Assembly: GCF_000003605.2 (NCBI RefSeq)
Contig: NW_003122409.1
Span: 1,292,352 to 1,313,191, forward strand
Length of the DNA: 20,840 bases
Source: Saccoglossus kowalevskii
Lineage: Eukaryota > Hemichordata > Enteropneusta > Harrimaniidae
Reading direction: 5' to 3'
A program made the translations under genes and the position numbers. The notes under the pieces are model-generated. The model saw nothing but the letters and a program-made list of their open reading frames with translations. It made no database searches and was not told where the DNA came from. Below are positions 12,982-20,840 of this stretch, one piece after another (the stretch's first letter is position 1; every line of letters begins with the position of its first letter).

Positions 12982-12997
12982 TTACGCGCGCGCGTAA
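12982..12997. repeat. Alternating CG palindrome
   Basis: TTACGCGCGCGCGTAA is a perfect 16-bp palindrome with ten bases of strictly alternating C and G. Such tracts favour Z-DNA. It stands out because CpG is scarce in the surrounding AT-rich DNA. Confidence 0.75.
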
Positions 12998-13987
12998 GCG
13001 TTGTCTAATAATAAAAACAAACATGACTATCACCAGGCTTTGACTCCACACAAAGAAGTTCGCTGATTCTGTTCTAAACTTTTTTTGATTTCGGCATTCT
13101 CATAATGTATTCTTGAAATGATGTATAATAATAAGGTTTGAGGTATCCTCGTAATAATCTCATATTTTGACTCCAGATTCATCTTGCTTTTTTACAAACA
13201 TGATCTTGTACATTATCTAAGGCTGAACTAGATGTTTACATTAGGTACATCAACATCAACCACCACAAGATAGATTTGCGCGAGCGTTTTACATGAAACC
13301 CGTCATGTTTACCCTGGAAAAATGATAATAGATGAAATTATGAATATTTGAATGAAGTATTTACCATAAAATATATATGATTAAACTAGACTAACTTTTA
13401 AATACGACAATTTCTTCACTATCTTAATAAACAATGACAATATTTATTTGTAATGCTGTGAATCATTTTTACACAGACTATTTCAATGGCTGCTATAGTT
13501 AAATGTTCTAAAACATTATCTTATAACATGTTTTTCTGACTTTTTCTGATAATTTTAATCATAAAAAACGGCTGTGTTTTGATTATATGCGAATAATAAA
13601 AGCAAAATATAATTGTTTATATTCTTGATATTTTTGCATTTCATTTATCTTGAATTATCACTGAAAGCAGCTGCATGAAATAACAAAACGTGTAGTGTGT
13701 TCAACAACTCGTGTATACAGTAACTTCAATAAATATGATTTTACTGTATTTTCATCCCCAGAAACGAAACGGCAAGTTAATATATCGTTGTGTTATTAAT
13801 TTTATCTCATATAAGTCCCATTTCGACAGCGTGAGTAATAATTTTCATCAGCAGCATAAGAATACGTTTTCCACGGTAATAAAGCTATAAAACTATGCAA
13901 ATGTAAATATTTCATATACGATATAATTTCATATAAGTATACGTGTATACGTGCCTGGGAATATTCACTGTATGCCGCCACAATGCC

Positions 13988-13997
13988 GTCAGCTGAC
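13988..13997. repeat. 10-bp palindrome GTCAGCTGAC
   Basis: A perfect palindrome containing a CAGCTG E-box. It is the first of several inverted repeats packed into 13988-14410. Confidence 0.5.
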
Positions 13998-14196
13998 TAA
14001 GTCGTGATGCGCAGCTTGTATTTATAGTGGAAATATAATAATAAATCACGCATATGGTACTTAATCTGTCTATTTTAGAGTATAATAAGTAATCGACCGT
14101 GCCACATGTTTAATGTCGAATAGTTTCCCTACAAACAATTTAACTAGTCAAATGCTATAAATGGCCGCCCGGCTCGTTTCATTATTATAGTTCTGG

Positions 14197-14285
14197 ACAT
14201 GGCTCGCGATTGTTTATAGATGAGATGCTGCTCGAATAGCTATCATGGAACTAATTTTGAAATTCTTGCTAATCGCGAGCACATG
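14197..14285. repeat. GC-rich inverted repeat with about 15-bp arms
   Basis: The left arm ACATGGCTCGCGATT (14197-14211) matches the reverse complement of the right arm (14271-14286, AATCGCGAGCACATGT) with one extra base in the right arm. The inner ten positions are perfect and CpG-bearing. The interior of about 59 bases does not continue the stem, so a microRNA precursor is unlikely; the arms could be short terminal repeats of a tiny element, or a cruciform. Confidence 0.65.
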
Positions 14286-14308
14286 TATATTTCGCCAAAT
14301 AGCGGCGG

Positions 14309-14332
14309 TTTTGAAAATCGTATCTTCAAAAC
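14309..14332. repeat. Hairpin, 8-bp stem
   Basis: GTTTTGAA and TTCAAAAC face each other across AATCGTATC-like sequence. It is part of the local inverted-repeat cluster. Confidence 0.45.
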
Positions 14333-14339
14333 GATGTGT

Positions 14340-14410
14340 AATAGTATATTAACGCGGTAACTTAATATGCATCCTTAACACAATTCAGTAAACTGAATTG
14401 AATAGTATAT
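14340..14410 (+). repeat. 10-bp direct repeats around a 20-bp palindrome
   Basis: AATAGTATAT occurs at 14340-14349 and 14401-14410. Immediately before the second copy, CAATTCAGT (14381-14389) and ACTGAATTG (14392-14400) form a near-perfect palindrome around AA. The direct repeats could be a target-site duplication of a short insertion, but no clear matching inverted ends were seen. Confidence 0.5.
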
Positions 14411-14653
14411 GTTCGGTTTCAGGGAGCTGTTGAAGGTCCTTCATCGCCGCGTTAGACTGCCCCCGTCAATTAGTTCTATTTATAGAAACCAGACTGCATA
14501 AAATAAATTAGGTGCGTATGCTAAGAGGTATAATATGATTTTAACAAAATAACATTCAAACAATGAATACCACTCTAACATCTGCACAGTGTACATTGTC
14601 ATTCATGTTATAGTGAATATGTAAGTTTTAGTTGCAAAACAAATGAACAAGTG
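14411..14653. other. Short spacer
   Basis: The first 60 bases are GC-richer (CATCGCCGCG, TGCCCCCGTC) and continue the composition of the palindrome cluster; the rest returns to AT-rich spacer. No feature was recognised. Confidence 0.5.
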
Positions 14654-14752
14654 TGTAAAACACAAACAATTTAATGATAGTAATTATCTGCAAATAATAT
14701 ATATGTAAAACACAAACAATTTAATGATAGTTAATTATCTGCAAATAATATA
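14654..14752 (+). repeat. Two-copy 50-bp tandem duplication
   Basis: Copy 1 (14654-14703) and copy 2 (14704-14752) both start TGTAAAACACAAACAATTTA and are identical except for an extra T in copy 2 and the junction bases. Near-identity implies a recent duplication, or an assembly or replication-slippage product. Confidence 0.92.
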
Positions 14753-14820
14753 ACTGGGCTAAATTAACTAGAAATTATGTATCATTATTTAAAAAAAACA
14801 AAACATTGATTGGATGTCAG

Positions 14821-14834
14821 TTGGTTGGTTGGCC
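14821..14834. repeat. GGTT tandem run
   Basis: TTGGTTGGTTGGCC, about three GGTT units, ends in a TTGGCCAA palindrome. It is minor simple sequence. Confidence 0.6.
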
Positions 14835-15094
14835 AAATTGAACCAGTCTCACGTTTACCTTGGAATTAGCACTAGTGACCTACGCTTAGATGTGTTCTTT
14901 TCACTTTTCAAACAGCCAATCTCGTCAATATATTTAAATGGAAGAATTTACATTGAATGCAATCGTACATATTGATGTTGAGTATTGGGCCCAGAATAAT
15001 GATATTGCATAGGTAATGTGATACTTTTCAGCCGTATATCAGCTCTCACACTCGTTGCACGACATGTATCCTGTGATCTTTTTTCATTTTTTAG

Positions 15095-15243
15095 GGAGCA
15101 ATCAGACTTTTACTTGCATTTGCAGTGCTATCTGCACTACATCCAGGAACACATAAGAATTAGGTCTTTTTTAGTGTTTGACCTGAGCATGAATCGCCAC
15201 TCCTTTCAACCTCACTGTTACCCCACCAGTGTTAATACCCATA
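15095..15243 (+). other. Speculative exon-like block
   Basis: A pyrimidine-rich tract ending in AG (about 15078-15094) resembles a 3' splice acceptor, and GTAAGA at 15244 resembles a donor. The block between stays open in one frame (starting EQSDFYLHLQCYLHYI) and, with the sequence after it to about 15515, is GC-richer than its surroundings. I recognise no domain in it. On the minus strand the same block also gives open stretches (for example VDEGLYVGTGKEPNKNEIP at about 15290-15347), so it could equally be a decayed coding remnant on the other strand. Confidence 0.15.
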
Positions 15244-15819
15244 GTAAGATGGGATGGATATTTCCCTAGGCACTTCCAGTTACAGGAGGTTTGGGAATTT
15301 CGTTCTTATTTGGCTCCTTTCCTGTCCCAACATAAAGGCCCTCATCAACCCTTCTAGATCATCTAGAACTGAATTTCAAGTTGTATACTTGTTGGACCTC
15401 CAAACTTGTATGTACAATATTAAAAAGTCAGTGAATACTCTTTTTAGGAAGTATCGTTGTTTCCCTGCACTGGTACAAAAACCTTTCATGTGTGATGAAT
15501 CTCAGATGGAATAACACACATTGTAGAATTGACTGTTAAAAATAGTGTTACACATACAGATTACACACACAGAGATGGAGGAGTCACATTTAATATAAAT
15601 ACAAATTATAATGAACAATGAATTATAAAACAATTCTCAGACAATAAATTCGTTTAAACCCCCGTCCGAAGTGGCATATCTGGTGGTAAACCAGACGGAT
15701 ATTGTGATATAATTTTTGGATAACAATTGTTTAAATAACATATCGTTTTAGATAAATGTGGGTTTGCTGCTGAATTCAAAGATCCAAGTCTCCAAGCTTA
15801 ACAATGACGTTAAAATTAT

Positions 15820-15975
15820 AAGCGGTGCCAAAACCACGCCTCATAATAATAAGCTGTATTCTATTTGAGTGGTATGTGTGTTAGATGGTTAGTTGTTGTC
15901 ATGTTAGATACATTTTAGAGAATTATCCCTACAATTTCATGTGAAAAAAATGTTTGATATACTGTGCATAAAATT
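15820..15975 (+). repeat. Dispersed repeat, copy A
   Basis: It shares a long diverged similarity with 17945-18102 in the same orientation. Landmarks in order are GGTGCCAAAACCACGCCTC, then a CTATTTGAG patch, ATGTTAGATACATTTTAGAG, ACAATTTCATGT, and TACTGTGCAT. By eye about three quarters of positions agree, with small gaps. No coding capacity is seen. It may be a SINE- or MITE-like element, or a duplicated flank of the relic lying between the two copies. Confidence 0.75.
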
Positions 15976-16473
15976 GAAAATGGCTGCTAATTCAATCCTA
16001 CTATATTGATATATGTACTGTACCTTTCCTTTTCAGATACAATGTGTTACTTACTATAATTTCAACAGCTGTCACAAGTAGAATCGGTCGATGTATATAT
16101 CATATCACAGACCATACTTTGACGTTGCATTGTAATGTAATTGTTATATTTTATCATAGATCGGTCCTAAACCTTTATAAAACTGTGTACATTATATATC
16201 CACAAATATTTCGAGGAGAAGTGAAGATCAAACAATTATATAAAATCATTAATAAAAACAATATTTTATTTCACATTAATGATATTTACATTTTTAGCTT
16301 ATTTCAGAGCCAATTTTATGCTATATAGGACAGGCTCCTCCTCCACTTTGGCACTGTAGTTCGTTCAATATTGCTAAAACAGAATTCTCTCGTAACAATA
16401 TACATATAGAAATTACACATTGATAGTGAAATGGCAACTCATTAGTGAACATATAGATTTATTTATGTTTATG
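15976..16473. other. AT-rich spacer downstream of the relic's stop
   Basis: It separates repeat copy A from the 3' end of the minus-strand relic. A 94-codon open frame on the plus strand (16044-16328) is AT-driven, with low-complexity I/Y/N-rich residues and no known domain. I regard it as spurious. Confidence 0.5.
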
Positions 16474-17642
16474 TTATTCATCTACCAAAATGTACATTGC
16501 AGTGTTCATACAGAAATATTCTGCATTGATTCAGATGCAGCCACCAAGTCTAGTACATAACAACTTTGCTCTCCGATACAAATTACTACATCCTGTCGTA
16601 CGTTGACAACTAAATATTTCTAGGCTAGCTTCAGGAATTAGGCCAAATATTATCAGAATTAGAACGGGTTTTCCATCTGTAATTTTCCATCCCATGTTTT
16701 CAGGGCTGATAAGATTTCCAAGATTTATAGTGTCAACGCATAATGTGGTATTTCAAATATTGAAATGCATGAATTAATGACAGCTGAATTTGAGATGAGA
16801 CTAGATTTACAATACCAAATTTACATTTATGCTTGTGTATATGCATATGTAAATATGAGACATGTTGTTGCATTATACATGCGAGCTAGCCATGCCATGT
16901 CCAGTTTGCAAATGAATGATTCAACTGACTTTATATGATCACCTGTACTATCACCATCACTTATCTCCGACACTTTTCAAGCAGATTTCTTTGTATGCCA
17001 ATTCATGTAGGGGATAGTATCATATTCAATGTGAACGTGACACTTTAGTAGTGCATTTTCAGATCCTTACTATAACTTTCTGTGTGTACCGTGGAGAGCT
17101 ATGTATTTGGGCTTTCTGAATATATATACCAGTCATTCGCCACACTTTAATTTGAACATCTGTTTGTCTTGCAGAAACTACTGCATTAATTGTCAGTATT
17201 CGAATGCATTGCATGTAATATATGGTATCAATGTCTTGTTCTCCGTATGTAGCTGCTAATTCGGTAACACAATCTTCATTACCTCAAGCCTTTCAAATGG
17301 TGCAGCTGAGGGTGCTTGCTGAAAAACCTATCAGAATAAAAAACTGGCTAAATCTGCCTTATTTTCTTGAAGTGCCAAAAAATGGCTCAGCATTGTGGGA
17401 AATGGCACATATGTACCTTCAGCAATTCTGTGCATTGGCTTACTGGTCCTAGTGAGCATCTGATGTTTAGCAGTTTTTATGGACATCTGTCTATACATCA
17501 GTTCTTGTAAATATATTTTTGAATTACACATTTGACAAATATGGTAATAAGGTTGCTTTCTTTGTTGGTTTACTAATAACCACAACAAGTACCTGACCAT
17601 TAATAATTAGGAACGATGTGCTTTCCAACACCAGATTTGCTA
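16474..17642 (-). pseudogene. Decayed copy of a multicopy, transposon-like animal gene (ENKADLASFL / HEEADTR family)
   Basis: Read on the minus strand with frame changes, this follows the order of a large, repetitive protein family seen in many animal genomes, usually unnamed and probably transposon-borne. In order: NGQVLVVVISKPTKKATLLP (about 17602-17540); YRQMSIKTAKHQMLTRTSKP (about 17500-17440); FLALQENKADLASFLF (about 17384-17334); ELAATYGEQDIDT, a broken HEEADTR box (about 17262-17221); AVVSARQTDVQIKVW (17190-17140) then MTG; FHIEYDTIPYMNWHTKKSA, where the family has FHAxTGCDTxSYxxGHxKKSxWKV (about 17030-16975), followed by a stop in place of Trp; GDHIKSVESFICKL (about 16955-16910); ENMGWKITDGKPV (about 16705-16667); SLEIFSCQRTTGCSN and a Cys-containing tail (about 16625-16500). 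The terminal stop is at 16474-16476. Several stops and frameshifts make it non-functional. The spacing of acidic residues in EADT and DTDV boxes recalls PIN/FEN-type nucleases, but that is inference. Confidence 0.8.
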
Positions 17643-17867
17643 TTAACAATCCTCATTATCAGTGCATACATCTACAAGTATGGCTTTTGTTTCCTTTAAG
17701 ACACCACTCTCAGTCCATATTTCAACCAATCCGGATCCATATATGTGTTGATCTATTATTCCAGAAAGTTCAAGGATATATGTAGACCACCTAAGCGTGA
17801 GCTTATATTTATTTTCGTGTAAAGACAATTTCATGTCTATCAATTTACAATATAATGTTTGATTCAC
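17643..17867 (-). pseudogene. Open frame upstream of the relic, probably its more N-terminal part
   Basis: A 74-codon minus-strand open frame ends 40 bases before the first recognisable block of the relic and runs in the same direction. Its central part, ILELSGIIDQHIYGSGLVEI followed by WTESGVL, has protein-like composition, unlike the AT-driven spurious frames elsewhere in the window. A GSGL-plus-Trp stretch resembles a segment I associate with the middle of this family, but the fit is partial and the expected intervening sequence is missing, so an internal deletion would be needed. The assignment is tentative. Confidence 0.4.
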
Positions 17868-17944
17868 ATGTATGGCAGTGTATTGCTGGCCATGTTTAGA
17901 TGACCACGTTGAAAATGGATTTAAATGGCTCTATGCACGATTTC

Positions 17945-18102
17945 TTAATGGCGCCAACAACACGCCTCGTGATAATATGCTTTGTTCTATCCGTGTGTAC
18001 TGTTTCAAATGGTATTGTTATAATGTTAGATGCATTTCAGAGTGTTAACCCAGCAATTTCATGTAAAAATCCATGAATATAATGCTTACAGTGTATTTTT
18101 GT
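17945..18102 (+). repeat. Dispersed repeat, copy B
   Basis: The second diverged copy of the repeat at 15820-15975, same orientation. It carries GGCGCCAACAACACGCCTC, ATGTTAGATGCATTTCAGAG, GCAATTTCATGT and TACAGTGTAT at matching spacing. It lies 78 bases beyond the start of the 17643-17867 open frame, so the two copies bracket the relic. Confidence 0.75.
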
Positions 18103-18172
18103 ACATACACATGTACATACATCTCCTTATGTACTGGTGCCTGAATTATGGGCATATGCCACAATGTTGTTA

Positions 18173-18191
18173 TAGATAGGTCTTATCTATA
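18173..18191. repeat. Hairpin, 7-bp stem
   Basis: ATAGATA and TATCTAT pair across GGTCT. A comparable small stem GTACAT/ATGTAC lies at about 18101-18116. Both are weak on their own. Confidence 0.45.
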
Positions 18192-18239
18192 TCCATTGGT
18201 TAAATACAGTCTAACAGGGTCTTGTCTCTACATTCTTCA

Positions 18240-18707
18240 AATTACATTATCATCATCATTACCAGCATTGGATTGTGTGTGGTGGTACGTTAGTTGACGT
18301 TTCATGTGGCAATTCACAATATCGATCCCATAAAAAAGACAATGGAGGTACATGATCTATGTCTGCATATCTTAGTTCTATGAGAGAAATATAAATGCAA
18401 TATCAAAAACTTTTTTTAGTTCTTTCACATGATCACATAAGTGCACGTCGCTGACAGGATAACTGATACTTCAGAGGCACTAAGGTCATTAAAACCACCC
18501 AATTATATCTCATTGTGTTGTCAAACGGATATGCTGTCACAATCCGAGCACTCTTACTTATTTATTTATTATTTTCATCAGACAAATGGTCCATACCTAG
18601 GGCATTTAAGACTTGCCCTCTCTCTATGAAGACCACATTTCACATTCCTCTGACATACTATGCAACAGCTGTAATGTTGGTCAGTGGATCGTTTCAGCCT
18701 TACTAAT
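18240..18707 (-). pseudogene. Possible N-terminal remnant of the same relic
   Basis: On the minus strand a Cys-bearing patch reads HYSCCIVCQRNVKCGL (about 18688-18640), followed by ASLKCP, then two stops. Further on, LVPLKYQLSCQRRAL (about 18480-18440) could correspond to a YHxxC-like motif, and about 18390-18240 stays open (VPPLSFLWDRYCELPH). Relatives of the downstream relic begin with a CxxC patch and a later YHxxC, so the order fits. The match is weak, repeat copy B would have to interrupt the gene, and chance similarity is possible. Confidence 0.22.
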
Positions 18708-19700
18708 GGTGCTATTGCGAATTACAAAATAATGACATCAAACAGGTATAGCCTTTGTAATACTGATATACTCGTCTTACCTGGATCTAAAACAATGCAT
18801 GGCTAAGTATTTAATGAAGTGATCAATATTTATTTTTTTTAAAAATACTATTTGTGGAGCAGAATGTGGATCGTATTTATTCTAAGCCAATAAACCAAAG
18901 AAATCATTTAGATATCAAGCTGGAACATTTTTGTTATGTTAAAATATTTGTTGGATTCGCTGCTATATAACGTAGATATCAAACTACAGTGCATAGCTTG
19001 TTTCTTGCTTAGAAAATTAATGGAAACATATCTGTCTGATGCATATCATACTTTAGATAACATTTACCTAATACATGTATAGTAGCTGGTATCTAACTTT
19101 TGGCACTCCGTACAACTATTACACCAAAATATTTTAGATCACAAACAATTCAAAATCCATGTTAATATCAGTAGAGCATATTAATACAATCATGCAGTGT
19201 GTGTCGGAATGATTTTCAATATGCGTCCCATACATCTTTCTAAAATGTCAAATGTATAATGTGATATGTCCACCACGATTCATGTGTTAAGCTAAAACTG
19301 GAATGTACATGGCTAATTTCAAAGAGTAAAAAATGCACAGTCAATCCCAAGATCCATTGCTTTCATTCAGGTATCAATCAACTTATGGTATAGTTATGTT
19401 GCAGATTTACACGATAATCAAATGAACATATCACCATTATCACCCAATGTTACCTGAGGTTTTCAAAACAAACCGTGCAGTGAATATTCCAGTTTTGCCC
19501 TAATATGTACAATTATATATACCATTTGTTGTCAAATTAATTAATAGAGGCTTTTAAAATATAAATCAATGTTTGAACATATAAATGTAAGATACAAATA
19601 TTTTCTATCCAATTCGATATTAAATACAATAGCTATATAATAATACTATATTGTTTGCTAAACTGTTTTTTTGGGGGGAGGGGTCAAAAATAGTGATTTG
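18708..19700. other. AT-rich noncoding stretch
   Basis: No open frame of interest and no repeat family was recognised. A run TTTTTTTGGGGGGAGGGG at about 19665-19682 is the only strongly skewed tract. Confidence 0.6.
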
Positions 19701-19711
19701 GCCGCCATTTT
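19701..19711. promoter_or_regulatory. YY1-like motif
   Basis: GCCGCCATTTT matches the YY1 core. It follows the G-rich tract and precedes the GC-richer section at 19.8-20.25 kb. With one motif and no mapped gene this is suggestive only. Confidence 0.2.
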
Positions 19712-20161
19712 AGTCGTCATTTTTCAAGAAAATTAATTGACAAGAAAAGCTATGTTCTCAACTTCTACCCTAAATTGCCGTTATCAATACTGTGATTGTG
19801 TGACAGTACAATGTCATGTCACATAGCACCAAACACACATTCCCCGGCGCCTGGTCCCACACAATGTGTACCACTAATATCACAGGGACGATCATCATTC
19901 ACGTGTGACTATACAGTTTGTATAGACACTAGTTCCAGTATAATGATATGCACACCGGGTGTTGTCCCAATCTATTAGTCAGTTGACTCCATATATAGTT
20001 GCAGTTCAATCAGGTCGCATGGCTGTCACCATGGTATAGACACATGTCTATGTAATCAGTGCTAGACACCTCCCATAGGGTTAAAGGGAATATCTCGGTG
20101 GGTGTTCACCCATATTCTCTATATACACATTCCTCGTATTATTACATTTACCTCTTTCCAG
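19712..20161. other. GC-richer section without a recognised gene
   Basis: It is richer in G+C than the flanks and contains small stems: CTATAC/GTATAG (about 19910-19926), TAGACA/TGTCTA (about 20036-20049) and GGGTG/CACCC (about 20100-20111). A 60-codon open frame at 19796-19978 (+) is Cys/Ser/Thr/Pro-rich but unrecognised. It could be the upstream part of a gene beyond the window, judging by composition only. Confidence 0.35.
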
Positions 20162-20217
20162 AGTCAACAATGTACAATAGGTTCGACAATGATTCACTAC
20201 CCCAGCGCTCCGAGACT
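20162..20217 (+). other. Speculative first coding exon
   Basis: TTACCTCTTTCCAG (20148-20161) is a good 3' splice acceptor. It is followed by a start at 20170 in the favourable context CAACAATGT and then MYNRFDNDSLPQRSET, ending at a possible donor GTATAA (20218). Without splicing, the frame stops at 20221-20223. The residues look protein-like but match nothing I recognise; the donor is mediocre. Confidence 0.15.
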
Positions 20218-20223
20218 GTATAA

Positions 20224-20840
20224 TACTCACGACATTGTGACAGTGAAATAGCAATTAAACTGTGAATGCTACCTGCATTCATGGAAACATTGTATTTCGC
20301 AAACAATGGTCGCCAAATCGCTTGTCAGGTACACACACTATATTGTTTATATTGTTTATGTGAGTACATTTTGTCATTTTAGTGTACTGCTTGCAATGTC
20401 CATATGCTAACCGATTAACGTCAAATGCAATTCATATGCTGAGGTTAGGTTCACTCTGTTTCCGTTTCATGATATTCAACAGTGAACATATGTCTTGCAT
20501 AAGGTATAATTGATAAACAATTAATAGTGATGTCTCAGTGCACGAATCAATAAATACTGAATATATTCAATCTACATGTCATTCATTTGTTTTTAGTTTG
20601 TTTGTATATTGCCTATCTTTTTATTAAAGCAAATTGCTTTGGTCAAATTGTGTGTAATGAAAGATACGTTCCATACAGTCATCTATGACACACATTATTT
20701 CACTTAATGTTGCTACTATTCTACGTTCGGAAAAACAATTTTTCTGCCGATATGTGATTTTACTCTTCCGTGTATCCACCAAACATGAATTATTTTAACA
20801 ATCATAATTAGAGTTATTACTTAACTGATAACGATAGAAT
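20224..20840. other. AT-rich noncoding stretch
   Basis: It contains a 9-bp tandem duplication TATTGTTTA (about 20341-20358) and a small stem AAAGCAA/TTGCTTT (20626-20640). Nothing else was recognised. Confidence 0.55.

Larger units (their letters stand above)
9293..13980. other. AT-rich noncoding stretch
   Basis: No coding region or RNA gene was recognised. Listed separately are an AT hairpin (10455-10482) and a CG palindrome (12982-12997). There is also an ATTA tandem run at about 11730-11749. Short open frames at 9285-9533 (-), 9833-10060 (+), 12131-12364 (-) and 12408-12650 (-) show no known domain. Confidence 0.6.

Noticed and set aside
14197..14286. MicroRNA precursor
   Set aside because: Only the outer 15 bases pair; the 59-base interior does not extend the stem as a precursor would need.
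15177..15227. VIT-domain-like peptide on the minus strand
   Set aside because: A short stretch looks like the start of such a domain, but the following conserved Asn and Pro-containing strands are absent and stops follow at once.
15661..15710. Possible tRNA-derived SINE head (GTGGCATATCTGGTGG with a 6-bp hairpin)
   Set aside because: It loosely resembles an A box, but no B box follows at the right distance.
16044..16328. 94-codon plus-strand open frame, the longest in the window
   Set aside because: It is rich in I, Y, N, K and L as expected from AT-rich noncoding DNA, lacks any motif, and is flanked by decayed repeats.
17222..17452. 76-codon plus-strand open frame with a protein-like look
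   Set aside because: It lies antisense to the strongest blocks of the minus-strand relic, so its composition is a mirror of that coding sequence.
1..20840. CRISPR array, tRNA or rRNA genes, prokaryotic operons
   Set aside because: No regularly spaced identical repeats, no cloverleaf with A and B boxes, and no runs of adjacent long open frames were found.

Overview
The window looks like nuclear DNA of an animal, most likely an aquatic invertebrate. It is AT-rich (roughly one third G+C by eye), has no long open reading frame, shows no operon or ribosome-binding-site structure, and carries simple-sequence repeats and decayed eukaryotic transposable elements. The species cannot be named from this. 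I see no intact protein-coding gene, tRNA, rRNA or CRISPR array. Most of the sequence reads as intergenic or intronic.

Layout: 1-5300 is largely featureless, with a CAC/CAA triplet repeat, an ATT repeat and a few palindromes. 5305-5905 (+) is a frameshifted relic of a CR1/L2-like LINE, covering the C-terminal side of its reverse transcriptase. 5906-13980 is AT-rich spacer with several hairpins, a patch of degenerate GATAAATGA-like repeats closed by a hairpin (6061-6186), and a CG palindrome (12982-12997). 13988-14410 is a compact cluster of inverted repeats with more CpG than its surroundings, followed by a 50-bp tandem duplication (14654-14752).

The most informative part is 15.8-18.7 kb. 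On the minus strand, 16474-17642 holds a decayed copy of a multicopy, transposon-like animal gene family. It is recognised by an ordered series of motifs: FLALQENKADLASFL, a degenerate HEEADTR-like box, a VVSARxTDV box, a TKKSA box, an ICKL box and a Cys-containing C-terminus. An adjoining open frame (17643-17867) and a weaker patch (18240-18707) may be more N-terminal parts. Two diverged copies of a noncoding repeat of about 150 bp lie in the same orientation on either side of the core relic (15820-15975 and 17945-18102).

18.7-20.84 kb is spacer with a somewhat GC-richer section (19.7-20.25 kb). That section contains a YY1-like motif and a speculative first coding exon (20162-20217). The features do not form a working pathway; the picture is of a transposon graveyard between or within genes. 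Family assignments rest on motif recognition by eye, not on database searches.
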